From positions 1 through 56,154 of the forward strand of contig JAGNIU010000020.1 of NCBI GenBank assembly GCA_018000995.1: DNA of 56,154 nucleotides. The letters run 5' to 3'. The stretch is from Bacteroidia bacterium. GTDB lineage: Bacteria > Bacteroidota > Bacteroidia > B-17B0 > Aurantibacillaceae. Both the position numbers and the translations under genes were made by a program. This document shows, one piece after another, positions 1 through 8,473 of the stretch; within the stretch, counting starts at the first letter, position 1; every line of letters starts with the position of its first letter. Below the pieces are notes generated by a model. It saw nothing but the letters and a program-made list of their open reading frames with translations, was not told where the DNA came from and did no database searches.

Positions 1-1012
1 TACTGTAAGTGGCTAAAAACGTTAAAGGCAAATAACACAAGGAAGAATAATGCACGATTTTTGTTTTTACTAAAGTGAAAATAGCTAATACCACAAAAAA
101 CAAAATAACCATACCAAACTTAACATGCTTTTGATAAGGTGTATCACTCTGTGATTTTTTTAGTGCCATTATCATTAATAAAGAAGTTGGGAAACAACCA
201 ATCAATAAAACAACAAAGTGGTACAATAAAAATCCGCCATGATCAGAATCTTCTGTTTTAAATAAACGAACCTGATAATTAAAAAATTCTTTTATAACTT
301 CAACATTCCCCCTCATCAATTCAACAATAAACCAACTACATCCTGTAATTAATAAACTGAAAATAAAAACTGCCAGAAATTTGCCATTGGTGATTGCCCT
401 GAATTTATTTAATCCATAAAACGCGCCAACAAAAGCCCCAACAATTACAATCGCAGCCGGACCTTTAGTTAAAACAGCAATTCCTAAAAAGAAACCAGCG
501 AGCAAAGCACTTTGCATGCCACTTTTACCAACAGGATTATTGAAATGAATTAATAATTGATAGAAAGCTGAAAAAATAAATAAATTAAACCATGGATCGA
601 TAATGCCTGTTTTAAAATAAAAATGCGGCAATAATGTTCCCGCGTACACCAACACCCAGGTTAAACCAAAGGCCGGTGAGTACACTTTCCGTCCAATTAA
701 AAAGATTACACATAAACTTAAAATTCCACAAATAGCATTCGGGAAACGCGCAGCAAATTCATTGATGCCAAAAATATTCATGCTTAATGCCTGAATCCAA
801 ATAAAAAAAGGAGGCTTCTCCCAAAACGGATTGTAGTTTAATTGCACACTGCTGTAATTTCCTGTCACTACCATTTCGCGGGCACACTCTGCAAAATTAA
901 TTTCATCCCAATCAAACAGCGGACAATTCCCAATAAGCGGAATAAACACAAGAGAAGACACCAGAATAATAAATCCTAGCGCAATGTATTTATTGTTCAA
1001 CAGTAACTTCAT
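1..1012 (-). CDS. ArnT/GT39-type membrane glycosyltransferase (3' end cut by window)
   Basis: About 337 residues are visible from the ATG at 1012 and the frame stays open to the window edge, so the C-terminus is missing. After a first membrane helix comes FDWDEINFAECAREM, the acidic periplasmic-loop motif (DxDE...AREM...G) of polyprenol-phosphate-sugar glycosyltransferases of the PMT_2/ArnT type, followed by NPFWEKPP and many hydrophobic helices. Such enzymes move a sugar from a lipid-phosphate donor to lipid A, protein or glycan on the periplasmic face. The start codon shares a base with the stop of the PAP2 gene (TAATG), which suggests translational coupling. The family is clear; the acceptor is unknown. 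Confidence 0.85.
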   Translation of the reverse strand, partial: MKLLLNNKYIALGFIILVSSLVFIPLIGNCPLFDWDEINFAECAREMVVTGNYSSVQLNYNPFWEKPPFFIWIQALSMNIFGINEFAARFPNAICGILSLCVIFLIGRKVYSPAFGLTWVLVYAGTLLPHFYFKTGIIDPWFNLFIFSAFYQLLIHFNNPVGKSGMQSALLAGFFLGIAVLTKGPAAIVIVGAFVGAFYGLNKFRAITNGKFLAVFIFSLLITGCSWFIVELMRGNVEVIKEFFNYQVRLFKTEDSDHGGFLLYHFVVLLIGCFPTSLLMIMALKKSQSDTPYQKHVKFGMVILFFVVLAIFTLVKTKIVHYSSLCYLPLTFLATYS

Positions 1013-1659
1013 TAATTAGGCTTGAAAATATTTAGTTTGATATGAAATCTGTCGCTTTTATAAAACGCAAAATACAAAATGATAGCATAAGTAATTCCTA
1101 TCAAAGAGCCGGTAACAATATCAACTAACCAATGTTGCGACAAATACATTCTGCTAAAAGCTGCGTTTAAGGCAATGATAAAGAAAATCACCTTTGCCAA
1201 TTTACTCTCAGTACTAAAAGCCAACGCAGAAAACACAACAAATGCAGCGGTGGCATGTCCGCTCGGAAAACTTCTTTCCCCTAACATTTCAACACCATCC
1301 ACTAAATTAAGCTGGTAATGTTTATGATAATAATCGAAGTAATGAAAAGGACGAACATAATTGAAAAGCCACTTAATGCTGGAAGAAGTTAATCCCGCAA
1401 AAACATACGCAAGAAGAACGTATTGCCCTCTTTTAAAATTAAAAAACATCACGACTACAGCTAAAACAACTGCAAAAATCCCATCTCCCACATGAGTAAA
1501 ATATTTATAAAAGGTATTTACAGCGGGATTCCCTACCCAATAGTTTAGAAATTGGTGATTCAAAATTTTACTATAGGTCAATAAAAAATACGAAGCAATT
1601 AGCAATGCAATTAAATACAAACCTAAATAGATTCCGTTATGTTTTAAAAATTCTTTCAA
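1012..1659 (-). CDS. PAP2-family membrane phosphatase
   Basis: A 215-residue polytopic protein with the three phosphatase signatures of the type 2 phosphatidic acid phosphatase family: K96xxxxxxRP (KWLFNYVRP), PSGH at 132-135, and SRxxxxxHxxxD at 169-180. Family members dephosphorylate phosphatidate, undecaprenyl pyrophosphate or lipid A phosphates at the membrane. It begins with TTG immediately after the mazG stop codon (TAA then TTG) and its own stop overlaps the next gene's ATG, so the three genes look like one operon. Pairing with an ArnT-like transferase fits a role in lipid carrier recycling or lipid A modification, which is inference. Confidence 0.9.
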   Translation of the reverse strand: MKEFLKHNGIYLGLYLIALLIASYFLLTYSKILNHQFLNYWVGNPAVNTFYKYFTHVGDGIFAVVLAVVVMFFNFKRGQYVLLAYVFAGLTSSSIKWLFNYVRPFHYFDYYHKHYQLNLVDGVEMLGERSFPSGHATAAFVVFSALAFSTESKLAKVIFFIIALNAAFSRMYLSQHWLVDIVTGSLIGITYAIILYFAFYKSDRFHIKLNIFKPN

Positions 1660-2433
1660 TTATAATTTCTTTGCTTCGTTCCAGAACACATCCATTTCGT
1701 CCAAAGTGCAATCGGCTAATTGTTTGCCTTGCGCTTTTATTTTTTGTTCCATGTAATTAAATCGCTTAATGAATTTTTTATTGGTGCGCTCTAAGGCATC
1801 TTCCGGATTTACTTTTATAAAGCGACCGTAATTAATCAGCGCAAACAACACATCACCAAATTCGTCTTCAATTTTCGAAAGGTTATTTTCCTTAGCAACT
1901 TCCTCATTCAATTCATTAATTTCCTCTTTCACTTTTTCGAACACTTGTTCAGGATGTTCCCAATCAAAACCAACAGCTCTTGCTTTCTCCTGAATACGGT
2001 AAGCCTTTAAAAGCGCAGGCATGCTATTAGGTACGCCACTTAAAACAGAAGTGTTTCCACCTTTTTCAATTTGCTTTAATTGTTCCCAATTTTGTTTAAC
2101 ATCTTCTTCATTATTTACTTTTACGTCACCATAAATATGCGGGTGCCTAAAAATAAGTTTATCGCATAAGGCATTCATTACATCCGCTATATTAAACTGA
2201 TTGGTTTCGCTGGCGATACGGGCATAAAAAACAATGTGTAATAATATATCGCCCAGTTCTTTTTTAAGTTCTTCGTTATTCCCCTTTAAAATAGCATCGC
2301 TTAGTTCGTAGGTTTCCTCAATGGTTAAATGCCTGAGGCTCTCGATGGTTTGTTTCTTATCCCAAGGGCATTTTTCCCTTAGTTCATCCATAATATTTAA
2401 AAGCCGTTCAAAAGCCTTTATTTTTTCTTCCAT
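1660..2433 (-). CDS. mazG: Nucleoside triphosphate pyrophosphohydrolase MazG
   Basis: Two-domain MazG that hydrolyses NTPs to NMP and pyrophosphate (house-cleaning). The N-terminal domain has CPWDKKQT, the helix LTIEETYELSDAI and KKELGDILLHIVF with the metal-binding ExxE and ExxD acids. The C-terminal repeat has EINELNEEV and IEDEFGDVLFALINYGR. I start it at the ATG at 2433 (MEEKIKAF). The frame extends 10 codons further upstream, but a TAAATTTG promoter box at 2440-2447 lies inside that extension, so the longer form would need a transcript starting further upstream. About 257 residues, normal for the family. Confidence 0.95.
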   Translation of the reverse strand: MEEKIKAFERLLNIMDELREKCPWDKKQTIESLRHLTIEETYELSDAILKGNNEELKKELGDILLHIVFYARIASETNQFNIADVMNALCDKLIFRHPHIYGDVKVNNEEDVKQNWEQLKQIEKGGNTSVLSGVPNSMPALLKAYRIQEKARAVGFDWEHPEQVFEKVKEEINELNEEVAKENNLSKIEDEFGDVLFALINYGRFIKVNPEDALERTNKKFIKRFNYMEQKIKAQGKQLADCTLDEMDVFWNEAKKL

Positions 2434-2439
2434 ATAACG

Positions 2440-2447
2440 CAAATTTA
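2440..2447 (-). promoter_or_regulatory. TAnnTTTG promoter box of mazG
   Basis: TAAATTTG on the minus strand, matching the Bacteroidota -7 consensus TAnnTTTG. Only 6 bases separate it from the mazG ATG at 2433, so the mRNA would have almost no leader. No clear -33 TTTG is visible. Confidence 0.5.
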
Positions 2448-2463
2448 AACAGTTTCTTATCAT

Positions 2464-2471
2464 TATATTTG
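2464..2471 (+). promoter_or_regulatory. TAnnTTTG promoter box, divergent from mazG
   Basis: TATATTTG on the plus strand. It lies 16 bases from the mazG box on the other strand, so the two promoters are back to back. The TTG at its 3' end is also the first possible start codon of the downstream lipid A deacylase-like gene, which makes that start doubtful. Confidence 0.45.
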
Positions 2472-3635
2472 CAGTTACTGTTATATTATCAAAAAAGTAT
2501 CAAGACTTTTAAAAATATTGTTCTGATTGGCCTTGCCCTAGTTGTTGCACAAACTATACAAGCGCAGGAAATTAAATGCAGCAAAAAATGGTATATAAAA
2601 CCAGCATTTAATTATGGCTTTATTATGCAACACCGTGCCTCTATCGGACATTTAATTACAGGTTATGTACCAATGGGCGAGCTAAATCTGGTTAAAGCTA
2701 CAGATGGCTGTAAATTATGGCATTTAGAAAACAACAAACCGGATTACGGACTATCCATAACCTTTATGGATTTTGGTAATCCAAAAGTTCTGGGTTCAAG
2801 CATTTCACTTTCTCCTTTTATCGAAATACCATTAAGATCTAAACAAAAAGCTTCCGTTCCTATTGTAAGGGTTAGTTGGGGATTAGCCTACGTAACCAGA
2901 AAATTTGACATTGTAGATAATCATAAAAACATCGCCATTGGTAGTCATTGGAATGCCTTTGTGCAGTACCGTTTTCAATGGAACATTAATCTTGGTGAAA
3001 AATTTCGCTTTGAGCCCGGAATTGGAATTAGTCACGTAAGTAACGGACGCTTCCAAGTTCCTAATTTAGGTTTGAATTTGGTTTCGTTAAATTTAGGATT
3101 AACTTATAAAATTAATGACTTAAAATGCGAAAAGCCCGTTATTGATTCTTCTACAAAAGTACCATCGCGACATGAACTTTTAGTTTGGGGAGGATTTGGT
3201 ATTAATGATCAATACCCTCCGGGAAATGCGAAAATGAATGCTTACACATTTTCATTTAACTACAGTTACAATATGAGAAACACCAGTAAGTTTGGTGTTG
3301 GTGCTGATGTGTATTATGAAGAAAGTTATTTGAGTGAATTACGTCAGTATGAAATTCCTTATTCCACTGCTCTTGATCAAATAAGAATAGGCGCTAAATT
3401 TTGTTATTCATATAACTTCGGACGATTTAGTTTACCAATTGAAATGGGTGCTTATGTATTCTCGAAAAAGAATGAAGATGGTCCGATTTTTCATCGCTTT
3501 GGCGTGAGATACACAGGAAAAAAAGGATTGATGTTACAATTCGCTCTAAAATCTCATTGGGCAATTGCTTATCATTTTGATTTAGGTGCGGGTTATAGAA
3601 TTCCTTTAAAGAAAAAGAAGAGTGTTAAAGATTAG
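2469..3635 (+). CDS. PagL-like acyloxyacyl hydrolase (lipid A deacylase candidate)
   Basis: About 388 residues: a signal peptide (hydrophobic core near 17-30, QAQ cleavage region) and an outer-membrane beta-barrel-like body. The stretch GIGISHVSNGRFQVPNLGLN (residues 184-203) resembles the active-site strand of PagL/acyloxyacyl hydrolase proteins of Bacteroidota, with His189 and Ser191 in the H-x-S arrangement; the position 12 after the Ser, where PagL has Glu, is Asn203. DFGNPKVLG and IGSHWNAF are also family-like. The known reaction is removal of the 3-O acyl chain of lipid A. There is no ATG before the signal peptide: only TTG (2469, inside a promoter-like box) or CTG (2478) are in frame, so the start is uncertain. 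The 3' end overlaps the next gene by 14 bases. Confidence 0.75.
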   Translation: MQLLLYYQKSIKTFKNIVLIGLALVVAQTIQAQEIKCSKKWYIKPAFNYGFIMQHRASIGHLITGYVPMGELNLVKATDGCKLWHLENNKPDYGLSITFMDFGNPKVLGSSISLSPFIEIPLRSKQKASVPIVRVSWGLAYVTRKFDIVDNHKNIAIGSHWNAFVQYRFQWNINLGEKFRFEPGIGISHVSNGRFQVPNLGLNLVSLNLGLTYKINDLKCEKPVIDSSTKVPSRHELLVWGGFGINDQYPPGNAKMNAYTFSFNYSYNMRNTSKFGVGADVYYEESYLSELRQYEIPYSTALDQIRIGAKFCYSYNFGRFSLPIEMGAYVFSKKNEDGPIFHRFGVRYTGKKGLMLQFALKSHWAIAYHFDLGAGYRIPLKKKKSVKD

Positions 3636-4365
3636 AAACATATTCATATTACTTACACTGGCCTTTGTAGTTAACTCCTGCAAAAAAGAAAACCTATACG
3701 ACTGTTTTAAACCCTCAGGTACTATTGAAACGCGTATTATTGAATTATCCGATTTTCAAAAGGTAATTGTGAACGATAAAATTGATTTGTATTTAACGCA
3801 AGGACCAAATTTTGAAGTAAAGCTTGAAGCAGGAAAGAATTTATTCATGAATATCAAAACCACAGTAAGTAATGGCACACTTACCATTGATAACATCAAC
3901 AAATGTAATTTTGTACGTAGTCCGAAAAAGAAAATTGTCGCTTATGTTACATTACCATATTTACGGATGGTGCGCAATGCAGGAACAGGGAATGTTTATT
4001 TCACTAATCAATTCACACAAGATTCGTTGGATATCCGCGTGGCTAATTCAGGAGATGTACATTTTAATGTAAATGTTCAAATGTTGCAGACGAGCACTCA
4101 CGGTAATGGCGATTTATATGGAGCAGGAACTGTTTTTTACAGCACACATTATTCGAACGGCACTAATTACTTACGCTTACGGGATATGACAGTTCAATCA
4201 AGAATTGACATTAATACTTACACCATTGGCGATTGCTATATTAACGCACCAACAGGAGGATACATGAAAGTGGAAATTTGGGAAAAAGGAAATGTACGTT
4301 ACCTGGGTTCTCCCGGACAAATAGAATTAGCGCGACACAGTAAAGGCGATTTGATTCAAGAATAA
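3622..4365 (+). CDS. Head GIN-domain (DUF2807) lipoprotein
   Basis: 247 residues from a GTG start. A lipoprotein signal peptide ends in the lipobox VNSC (Cys20) followed by KKEN. The body matches the Bacteroidota putative auto-transporter adhesin head GIN domain: FQKVIVNDKIDLYLTQGPNF then VKLEAGKNLFMNIKTTVSNG then LTIDN, a right-handed beta-helix-like fold of short strands. The molecular function of this family is not established. It overlaps the deacylase candidate and is probably co-transcribed. Its stop codon directly abuts the stop of the convergent rfbH gene, with no terminator between. Confidence 0.8.
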   Translation: MLKIRNIFILLTLAFVVNSCKKENLYDCFKPSGTIETRIIELSDFQKVIVNDKIDLYLTQGPNFEVKLEAGKNLFMNIKTTVSNGTLTIDNINKCNFVRSPKKKIVAYVTLPYLRMVRNAGTGNVYFTNQFTQDSLDIRVANSGDVHFNVNVQMLQTSTHGNGDLYGAGTVFYSTHYSNGTNYLRLRDMTVQSRIDINTYTIGDCYINAPTGGYMKVEIWEKGNVRYLGSPGQIELARHSKGDLIQE

Positions 4366-5676
4366 TTACTTTCCTAAAATTTCGTCAAAACATTTACCCA
4401 TATAAGCAATCATCTCGTCGTTAATCATAGGCGTAACACCAATCCAAAACGTATCGTTCATTACAATTTCAGTATTTGGTAAATCACCAACTACACGATA
4501 TTCATAATCTGCAAAATAAGGTTGTTTGCGGATATCACCTGCAAATAATAAACGGGTGTTGATTTTCTTCTCATTTAGTTTATGAGTTAATTCATCACGG
4601 GTAATTCCTGCATCTTTCTTCACAGTAATCAAATACCCAAACCATGACGGTTCTGAATTTGGAGTAGCCTGCGGTAAAATTATTTTTTTAGTGTGCTTCG
4701 CTAAAACTTCAGTCAACATTCTGAAATTATGACGACGTACTTCCACAAATGAATCTAATTTTTCTAATTGCGCCAAACCTAAGGCGGCTTGCATATCCGT
4801 AATCTTTAAATTAAATCCTTGTCGTGAATAAGTGTATTTATGATCGTAACCATAAGGAAGGTCGCCCAATTGTTGTGTAAAACGTTTTCCGCAAGTATTA
4901 TCTTTTCCTGTTTCGCACCAGCAATCACGTCCCCAATCACGGAAAGATTCCATAATTTTTTTCAATTTCGCATTGCTTGTGAATACAGCTCCACCCTCTC
5001 CCATTGTAATATGATGTGCGGGATAAAAACTTAAAGTTCCAATATCTCCAAATGTTCCTACGTGTTTTCCATTATAACGTGCTCCTAAAGCATCACAACA
5101 ATCTTCAATCAACCAAAGCTTATACTTATCACAAAACGCGCGAACGGCTGCTAAATCGAATGTATTACCTAATGTGTGAGCAATCATTACCGCTTTTGTT
5201 TTCGGACTAATTGCTTTTTCCAAATACGTAACATCCATTTCGTAAGCCGGAATATTAATATCTAAAAAAACAGGCACCGCACCATACTGCAACATTGGAT
5301 TTATTGTAGTAGGAAAAGAGGCTGCAACAGTAATCACTTCATCACCAGGTTTAATAGCTCTATCACCTAATTCATGAGCTGTTAATGCAGAGAAGGCAAC
5401 TAAGTTCGCAGAAGACCCTGAGTTCACCGTTAAAACTGATTTTACATTGATGTACTTCGCTAATTTTTTTTCGAATTCAGTATTGAATCGCCCAGTTGTA
5501 AACCATGCATCCATACCCGCATCGGCAATGTATTGCATTTCTTTATGGTCAAATACCTTTCCGCTAACGGGAACAGAAGATTCACCGGCAACAAATGCCT
5601 TTTCCTTAAACATCTCCTTATGATATTCTTCAATTAAGGCGTGAATCTTATTTTTTATTTCAAGTGCTTTCGACAT
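4366..5676 (-). CDS. rfbH: CDP-4-dehydro-6-deoxyglucose 3-dehydratase (E1, RfbH/DdhC/AscC type)
   Basis: 436 residues of the DegT/DnrJ/EryC1 aminotransferase fold. Two features identify the dehydratase E1, not an aminotransferase. The PLP lysine position is His: SFYPAHHITMGEGG, His221/His222. The full iron-sulfur motif C-x57-C-x-C-x7-C is present as Cys194, Cys252, Cys254 and Cys262. E1 uses PMP and a [2Fe-2S] cluster to remove the C3 hydroxyl of CDP-4-keto-6-deoxyglucose, and needs reductase E3 (RfbI/AscD/DdhD) to finish. No E3 gene is in this window. Last gene of the leftward cluster, 22 bases after rfbG. Confidence 0.95.
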   Translation of the reverse strand: MSKALEIKNKIHALIEEYHKEMFKEKAFVAGESSVPVSGKVFDHKEMQYIADAGMDAWFTTGRFNTEFEKKLAKYINVKSVLTVNSGSSANLVAFSALTAHELGDRAIKPGDEVITVAASFPTTINPMLQYGAVPVFLDINIPAYEMDVTYLEKAISPKTKAVMIAHTLGNTFDLAAVRAFCDKYKLWLIEDCCDALGARYNGKHVGTFGDIGTLSFYPAHHITMGEGGAVFTSNAKLKKIMESFRDWGRDCWCETGKDNTCGKRFTQQLGDLPYGYDHKYTYSRQGFNLKITDMQAALGLAQLEKLDSFVEVRRHNFRMLTEVLAKHTKKIILPQATPNSEPSWFGYLITVKKDAGITRDELTHKLNEKKINTRLLFAGDIRKQPYFADYEYRVVGDLPNTEIVMNDTFWIGVTPMINDEMIAYMGKCFDEILGK

Positions 5677-5698
5677 ATTAATTATTCTTTTTTACTCC

Positions 5699-6766
5699 TT
5701 AAGAGCAATATTGTTTTAGTTGTTCTAATCTCGCAGCATAAACATCAGTTCCTGCTTTCAGTTCTTGTAAATATCCGTTGATTGTAAACGCAATAGTTTT
5801 TTCAAAATTTAAACGCGGTTTCCAATCTAATTGCATCATTGCTTTTGTAATATCTAATTGCAATAATCCTGCTTCGTGTAGTTTTTCCAAGTTCTCAGGT
5901 GTTGTTACTTTAATTTGTGGAATTAATTTTCTCACCTCCGCCACAACCTGATTCACATTATAAGTTTCATCAGGCACAGGACCAAAATTCCAGCCTCCTG
6001 AAAATTTCTTTCCGTGCTTGTATAATTTTTCTCCTAAACGTAAATAACCAAACACAGGCTCCAAAACAAATTGCCATGGACGAACTGAAGTTGGATTACG
6101 CACAACTAAATCGCTTTTATTTTGATACGCACGGATCATATCGGGAATAATTCTGTTATCCGCCCAATCGCCACCACCAATAACATTTCCTGCACGGCCT
6201 GAAGCAATGTGCGCTGTTCCATCTTTACTAAAAAAAGATTTTATATAAGAGTTTGTGATTAATTCGCTGCACCCTTTTGAGGCACTATACGGATCATCTC
6301 CACCCATTGGATCAGTTTCTTTATAACCGTAATCAATTTCATTATTCTGATAACATTTATCAGTTGTAACATTAATCGCTACCATTACTGAAGGACAATG
6401 ACGAACAGCTTCAAAAAAATTAACTGTCCCCATTAAATTTGTTTCAAAATTATAATGTGGATTTTTATACGAATCAATTACTAAAGGTTGTGCTGCTAAA
6501 TGAAAAGCGAAATCAGGTTTTACTTTATCAAAATACGCTTGTACTTTTTCTTTATCGCGGATGTCGCCATCCTGATGATGAATTTTTGAAGCTAATCCTG
6601 TTGTTACGTAATTATCGTGATTTGTTAATGGAGGAAGCGCATAACCATAAACATCAGCACCTAATTCTTTCAACCAAATACACATCCACGAGCCTTTGAA
6701 ACCGGTATCGCCGGTCACCAACACTTTTTTTCCTTTGTAAATGGATTGAAATAAATCGATGCTCAT
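5699..6766 (-). CDS. rfbG: CDP-glucose 4,6-dehydratase
   Basis: 355-residue extended SDR enzyme. It shows the nucleotide-binding GDTGFKGSW (19-27), TTDK (134-137) and the catalytic pair Tyr160/Lys164 in DDPYSASKG, with the GFKGSW signature typical of RfbG. It converts CDP-D-glucose to CDP-4-keto-6-deoxy-D-glucose, the substrate of RfbH. It sits 6 bases after rfbF and 22 bases before rfbH, the usual order of the CDP-3,6-dideoxyhexose pathway. Length is normal. Confidence 0.95.
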   Translation of the reverse strand: MSIDLFQSIYKGKKVLVTGDTGFKGSWMCIWLKELGADVYGYALPPLTNHDNYVTTGLASKIHHQDGDIRDKEKVQAYFDKVKPDFAFHLAAQPLVIDSYKNPHYNFETNLMGTVNFFEAVRHCPSVMVAINVTTDKCYQNNEIDYGYKETDPMGGDDPYSASKGCSELITNSYIKSFFSKDGTAHIASGRAGNVIGGGDWADNRIIPDMIRAYQNKSDLVVRNPTSVRPWQFVLEPVFGYLRLGEKLYKHGKKFSGGWNFGPVPDETYNVNQVVAEVRKLIPQIKVTTPENLEKLHEAGLLQLDITKAMMQLDWKPRLNFEKTIAFTINGYLQELKAGTDVYAARLEQLKQYCS

Positions 6767-6772
6767 ATTAGT

Positions 6773-7546
6773 TTACTTCCAAAGTTTCCACTCTGCAGTG
6801 CCGTTATCCCACACTTTATTTAAATCTTGTTTGTCTTTTAATGTATCCATTGGTTTCCAAAAACCACGGTGACGAAATGCAACTAACTCTCCGTCTTTTG
6901 CAATGTTCTCTAATGGTTCACGCTCCCAAATGGTATCATCTGCTTTTAAATATTTGAAAATGCCAGGTTCACAAACAAAAAATCCACCGTTAATCCAACC
7001 TGCTTCTCCTTTTGGTTTTTCCATGAAGGATTTTACCTGATTACTTTCGTTAATATCCAATACACCAAAACGACTCTCCGGTTGAACCGCAGTTACAGTC
7101 ACTAATTTTTTATTTTTAGAATGGAAATCTACTAATTCTTTAATGTTGATATTACTTACACCATCGCCGTAAGTCAACATAAATGTTTTTCCTTCGGTAT
7201 ACTCTTCAATACGACGAACTCGTCCGCCTGTCATAGAATCTTTACCTGTATCAATTAAAGTGATTTTCCAGTTTTCAGTGCCGGTTTTGTGCATGGTTAA
7301 TTTGCCACTGCTAATATCAACTGTAACATCTGAATGATGTAAGAAAAAATTAGCGAAATATTCTTTTATCACATGTCCTTTATAACCCAAACAAACAATA
7401 AACTCGTTATAACCATAATGAGAATATATTTTCATGATATGCCAAAGAATTGGTTTACCACCAATTTCAACCATTGGTTTCGGACGAATATCCGTTTCTT
7501 CTGATAAACGAGTTCCTAAACCACCTGCAAGAATTACAACTTTCAT
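6773..7546 (-). CDS. rfbF: Glucose-1-phosphate cytidylyltransferase
   Basis: 257-residue nucleotidyltransferase. The N-terminal loop AGGLGTRLSEETDIRPKPMV (7-26) binds CTP, and IGGKPILWHIM and MLTYGDGVSNI (metal-binding Asp) follow, all typical of RfbF. It makes CDP-glucose from CTP and glucose-1-phosphate, the first committed step toward CDP-3,6-dideoxyhexoses. It is separated from the upstream SDR gene by 73 bases that contain no recognisable promoter, so it is probably read from the promoter near 9.04 kb. Confidence 0.95.
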   Translation of the reverse strand: MKVVILAGGLGTRLSEETDIRPKPMVEIGGKPILWHIMKIYSHYGYNEFIVCLGYKGHVIKEYFANFFLHHSDVTVDISSGKLTMHKTGTENWKITLIDTGKDSMTGGRVRRIEEYTEGKTFMLTYGDGVSNINIKELVDFHSKNKKLVTVTAVQPESRFGVLDINESNQVKSFMEKPKGEAGWINGGFFVCEPGIFKYLKADDTIWEREPLENIAKDGELVAFRHRGFWKPMDTLKDKQDLNKVWDNGTAEWKLWK

Positions 7547-7619
7547 AACTAAAATTTCAATAGCTGTTTATAGCCATTTCAAGCTATGAATTTAGGAATT
7601 ATTTTTCATATAAAAAGGT

Positions 7620-8471
7620 CTATTTTATATTGAGAACAGCATCTAGTTTTGCTGTATCGCCCCAAGTTTCCATGGGTTCGTAATCGGCATAAGGATAAAC
7701 GCCTAAATTGAGCTTTATTTTATAGTTATTTTTGTTGAGAAAATCGTTCACAAAATCCTTTAGTTTCACGGGTTTACCGCTGCAACAATTAATCACACCC
7801 AAAGTTTTATTCTGTAAAGCAATTTTTACAATTCTTTCAGCAATTTCATCAGGACTTAAAAAATCACGGATTTGTTCGCCACCCGACATATTAAAGGATT
7901 CATCTTTGTTTTTTATAGCGTTAATTAAATGCGTGTATAAATTTTTCCGTCCTTTTACCTCTCCAAAAACATAAAACACGCGGGGCCACTTTAAATTAAA
8001 TGGATTTGTTTTTTGTTTTGTTTCTAAAAATTCACGTATCAAATTTTTGCCTTGCGGATAGGGTAAAACGGGCTTTGAATCCATGTTTTCCTTTAAAATT
8101 CCCTCTTGCAAACCGTATTCGTAACAAGTGCCGACAACAGTAATATCTTTTAATCCATTATCAATTAAATTGGAAAGAAATTGTTTGTGATTTTCTAAAA
8201 TAGAAGTGGTGTGCGCTTCGTTTTTGTATTCATCTAATTTTTCCCAAGCCAAATGAATTAAAGCATCCGGTTTATTGAAATAAGAATATAAATCAGAGTT
8301 GTTTTGAGAATTAATATCAAACGGAACATAAGTAACTTTAGAAAAAAAATCGCATTGCTTTGCTTTTTCTTCATTGCGCGAGGTGGCAATAACTTCAATA
8401 TTTTGTGAAAGCAATTTAGAAATCACTAATTCACCCAAACCTCCGGTTGCTCCTGTAACTAAAACCTTCAT
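7620..8471 (-). CDS. SDR-family NAD(P)-dependent reductase, probable CDP-dideoxyhexose synthase
   Basis: 283 residues with the Rossmann glycine motif GATGGLG (7-13) and the catalytic pair Tyr138/Lys142 in PYPQGK. By length and context it matches the C4 ketoreductases that end CDP-3,6-dideoxyhexose pathways (RfbJ abequose, RfbS paratose, AscF ascarylose). Which sugar is made cannot be read from sequence alone. The RmlC-like epimerase 2 bases upstream favours an L-sugar such as ascarylose (inference). An alternative is a general sugar-nucleotide epimerase. Confidence 0.75.
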   Translation of the reverse strand: MKVLVTGATGGLGELVISKLLSQNIEVIATSRNEEKAKQCDFFSKVTYVPFDINSQNNSDLYSYFNKPDALIHLAWEKLDEYKNEAHTTSILENHKQFLSNLIDNGLKDITVVGTCYEYGLQEGILKENMDSKPVLPYPQGKNLIREFLETKQKTNPFNLKWPRVFYVFGEVKGRKNLYTHLINAIKNKDESFNMSGGEQIRDFLSPDEIAERIVKIALQNKTLGVINCCSGKPVKLKDFVNDFLNKNNYKIKLNLGVYPYADYEPMETWGDTAKLDAVLNIK

Positions 8472-8473
8472 GG

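Noticed and set aside
4366..5676. Reading the DegT/DnrJ protein as a sugar aminotransferase
   Set aside because: The PLP lysine is replaced by His and four Cys with the exact E1 spacing are present, so a dehydratase is much more likely.
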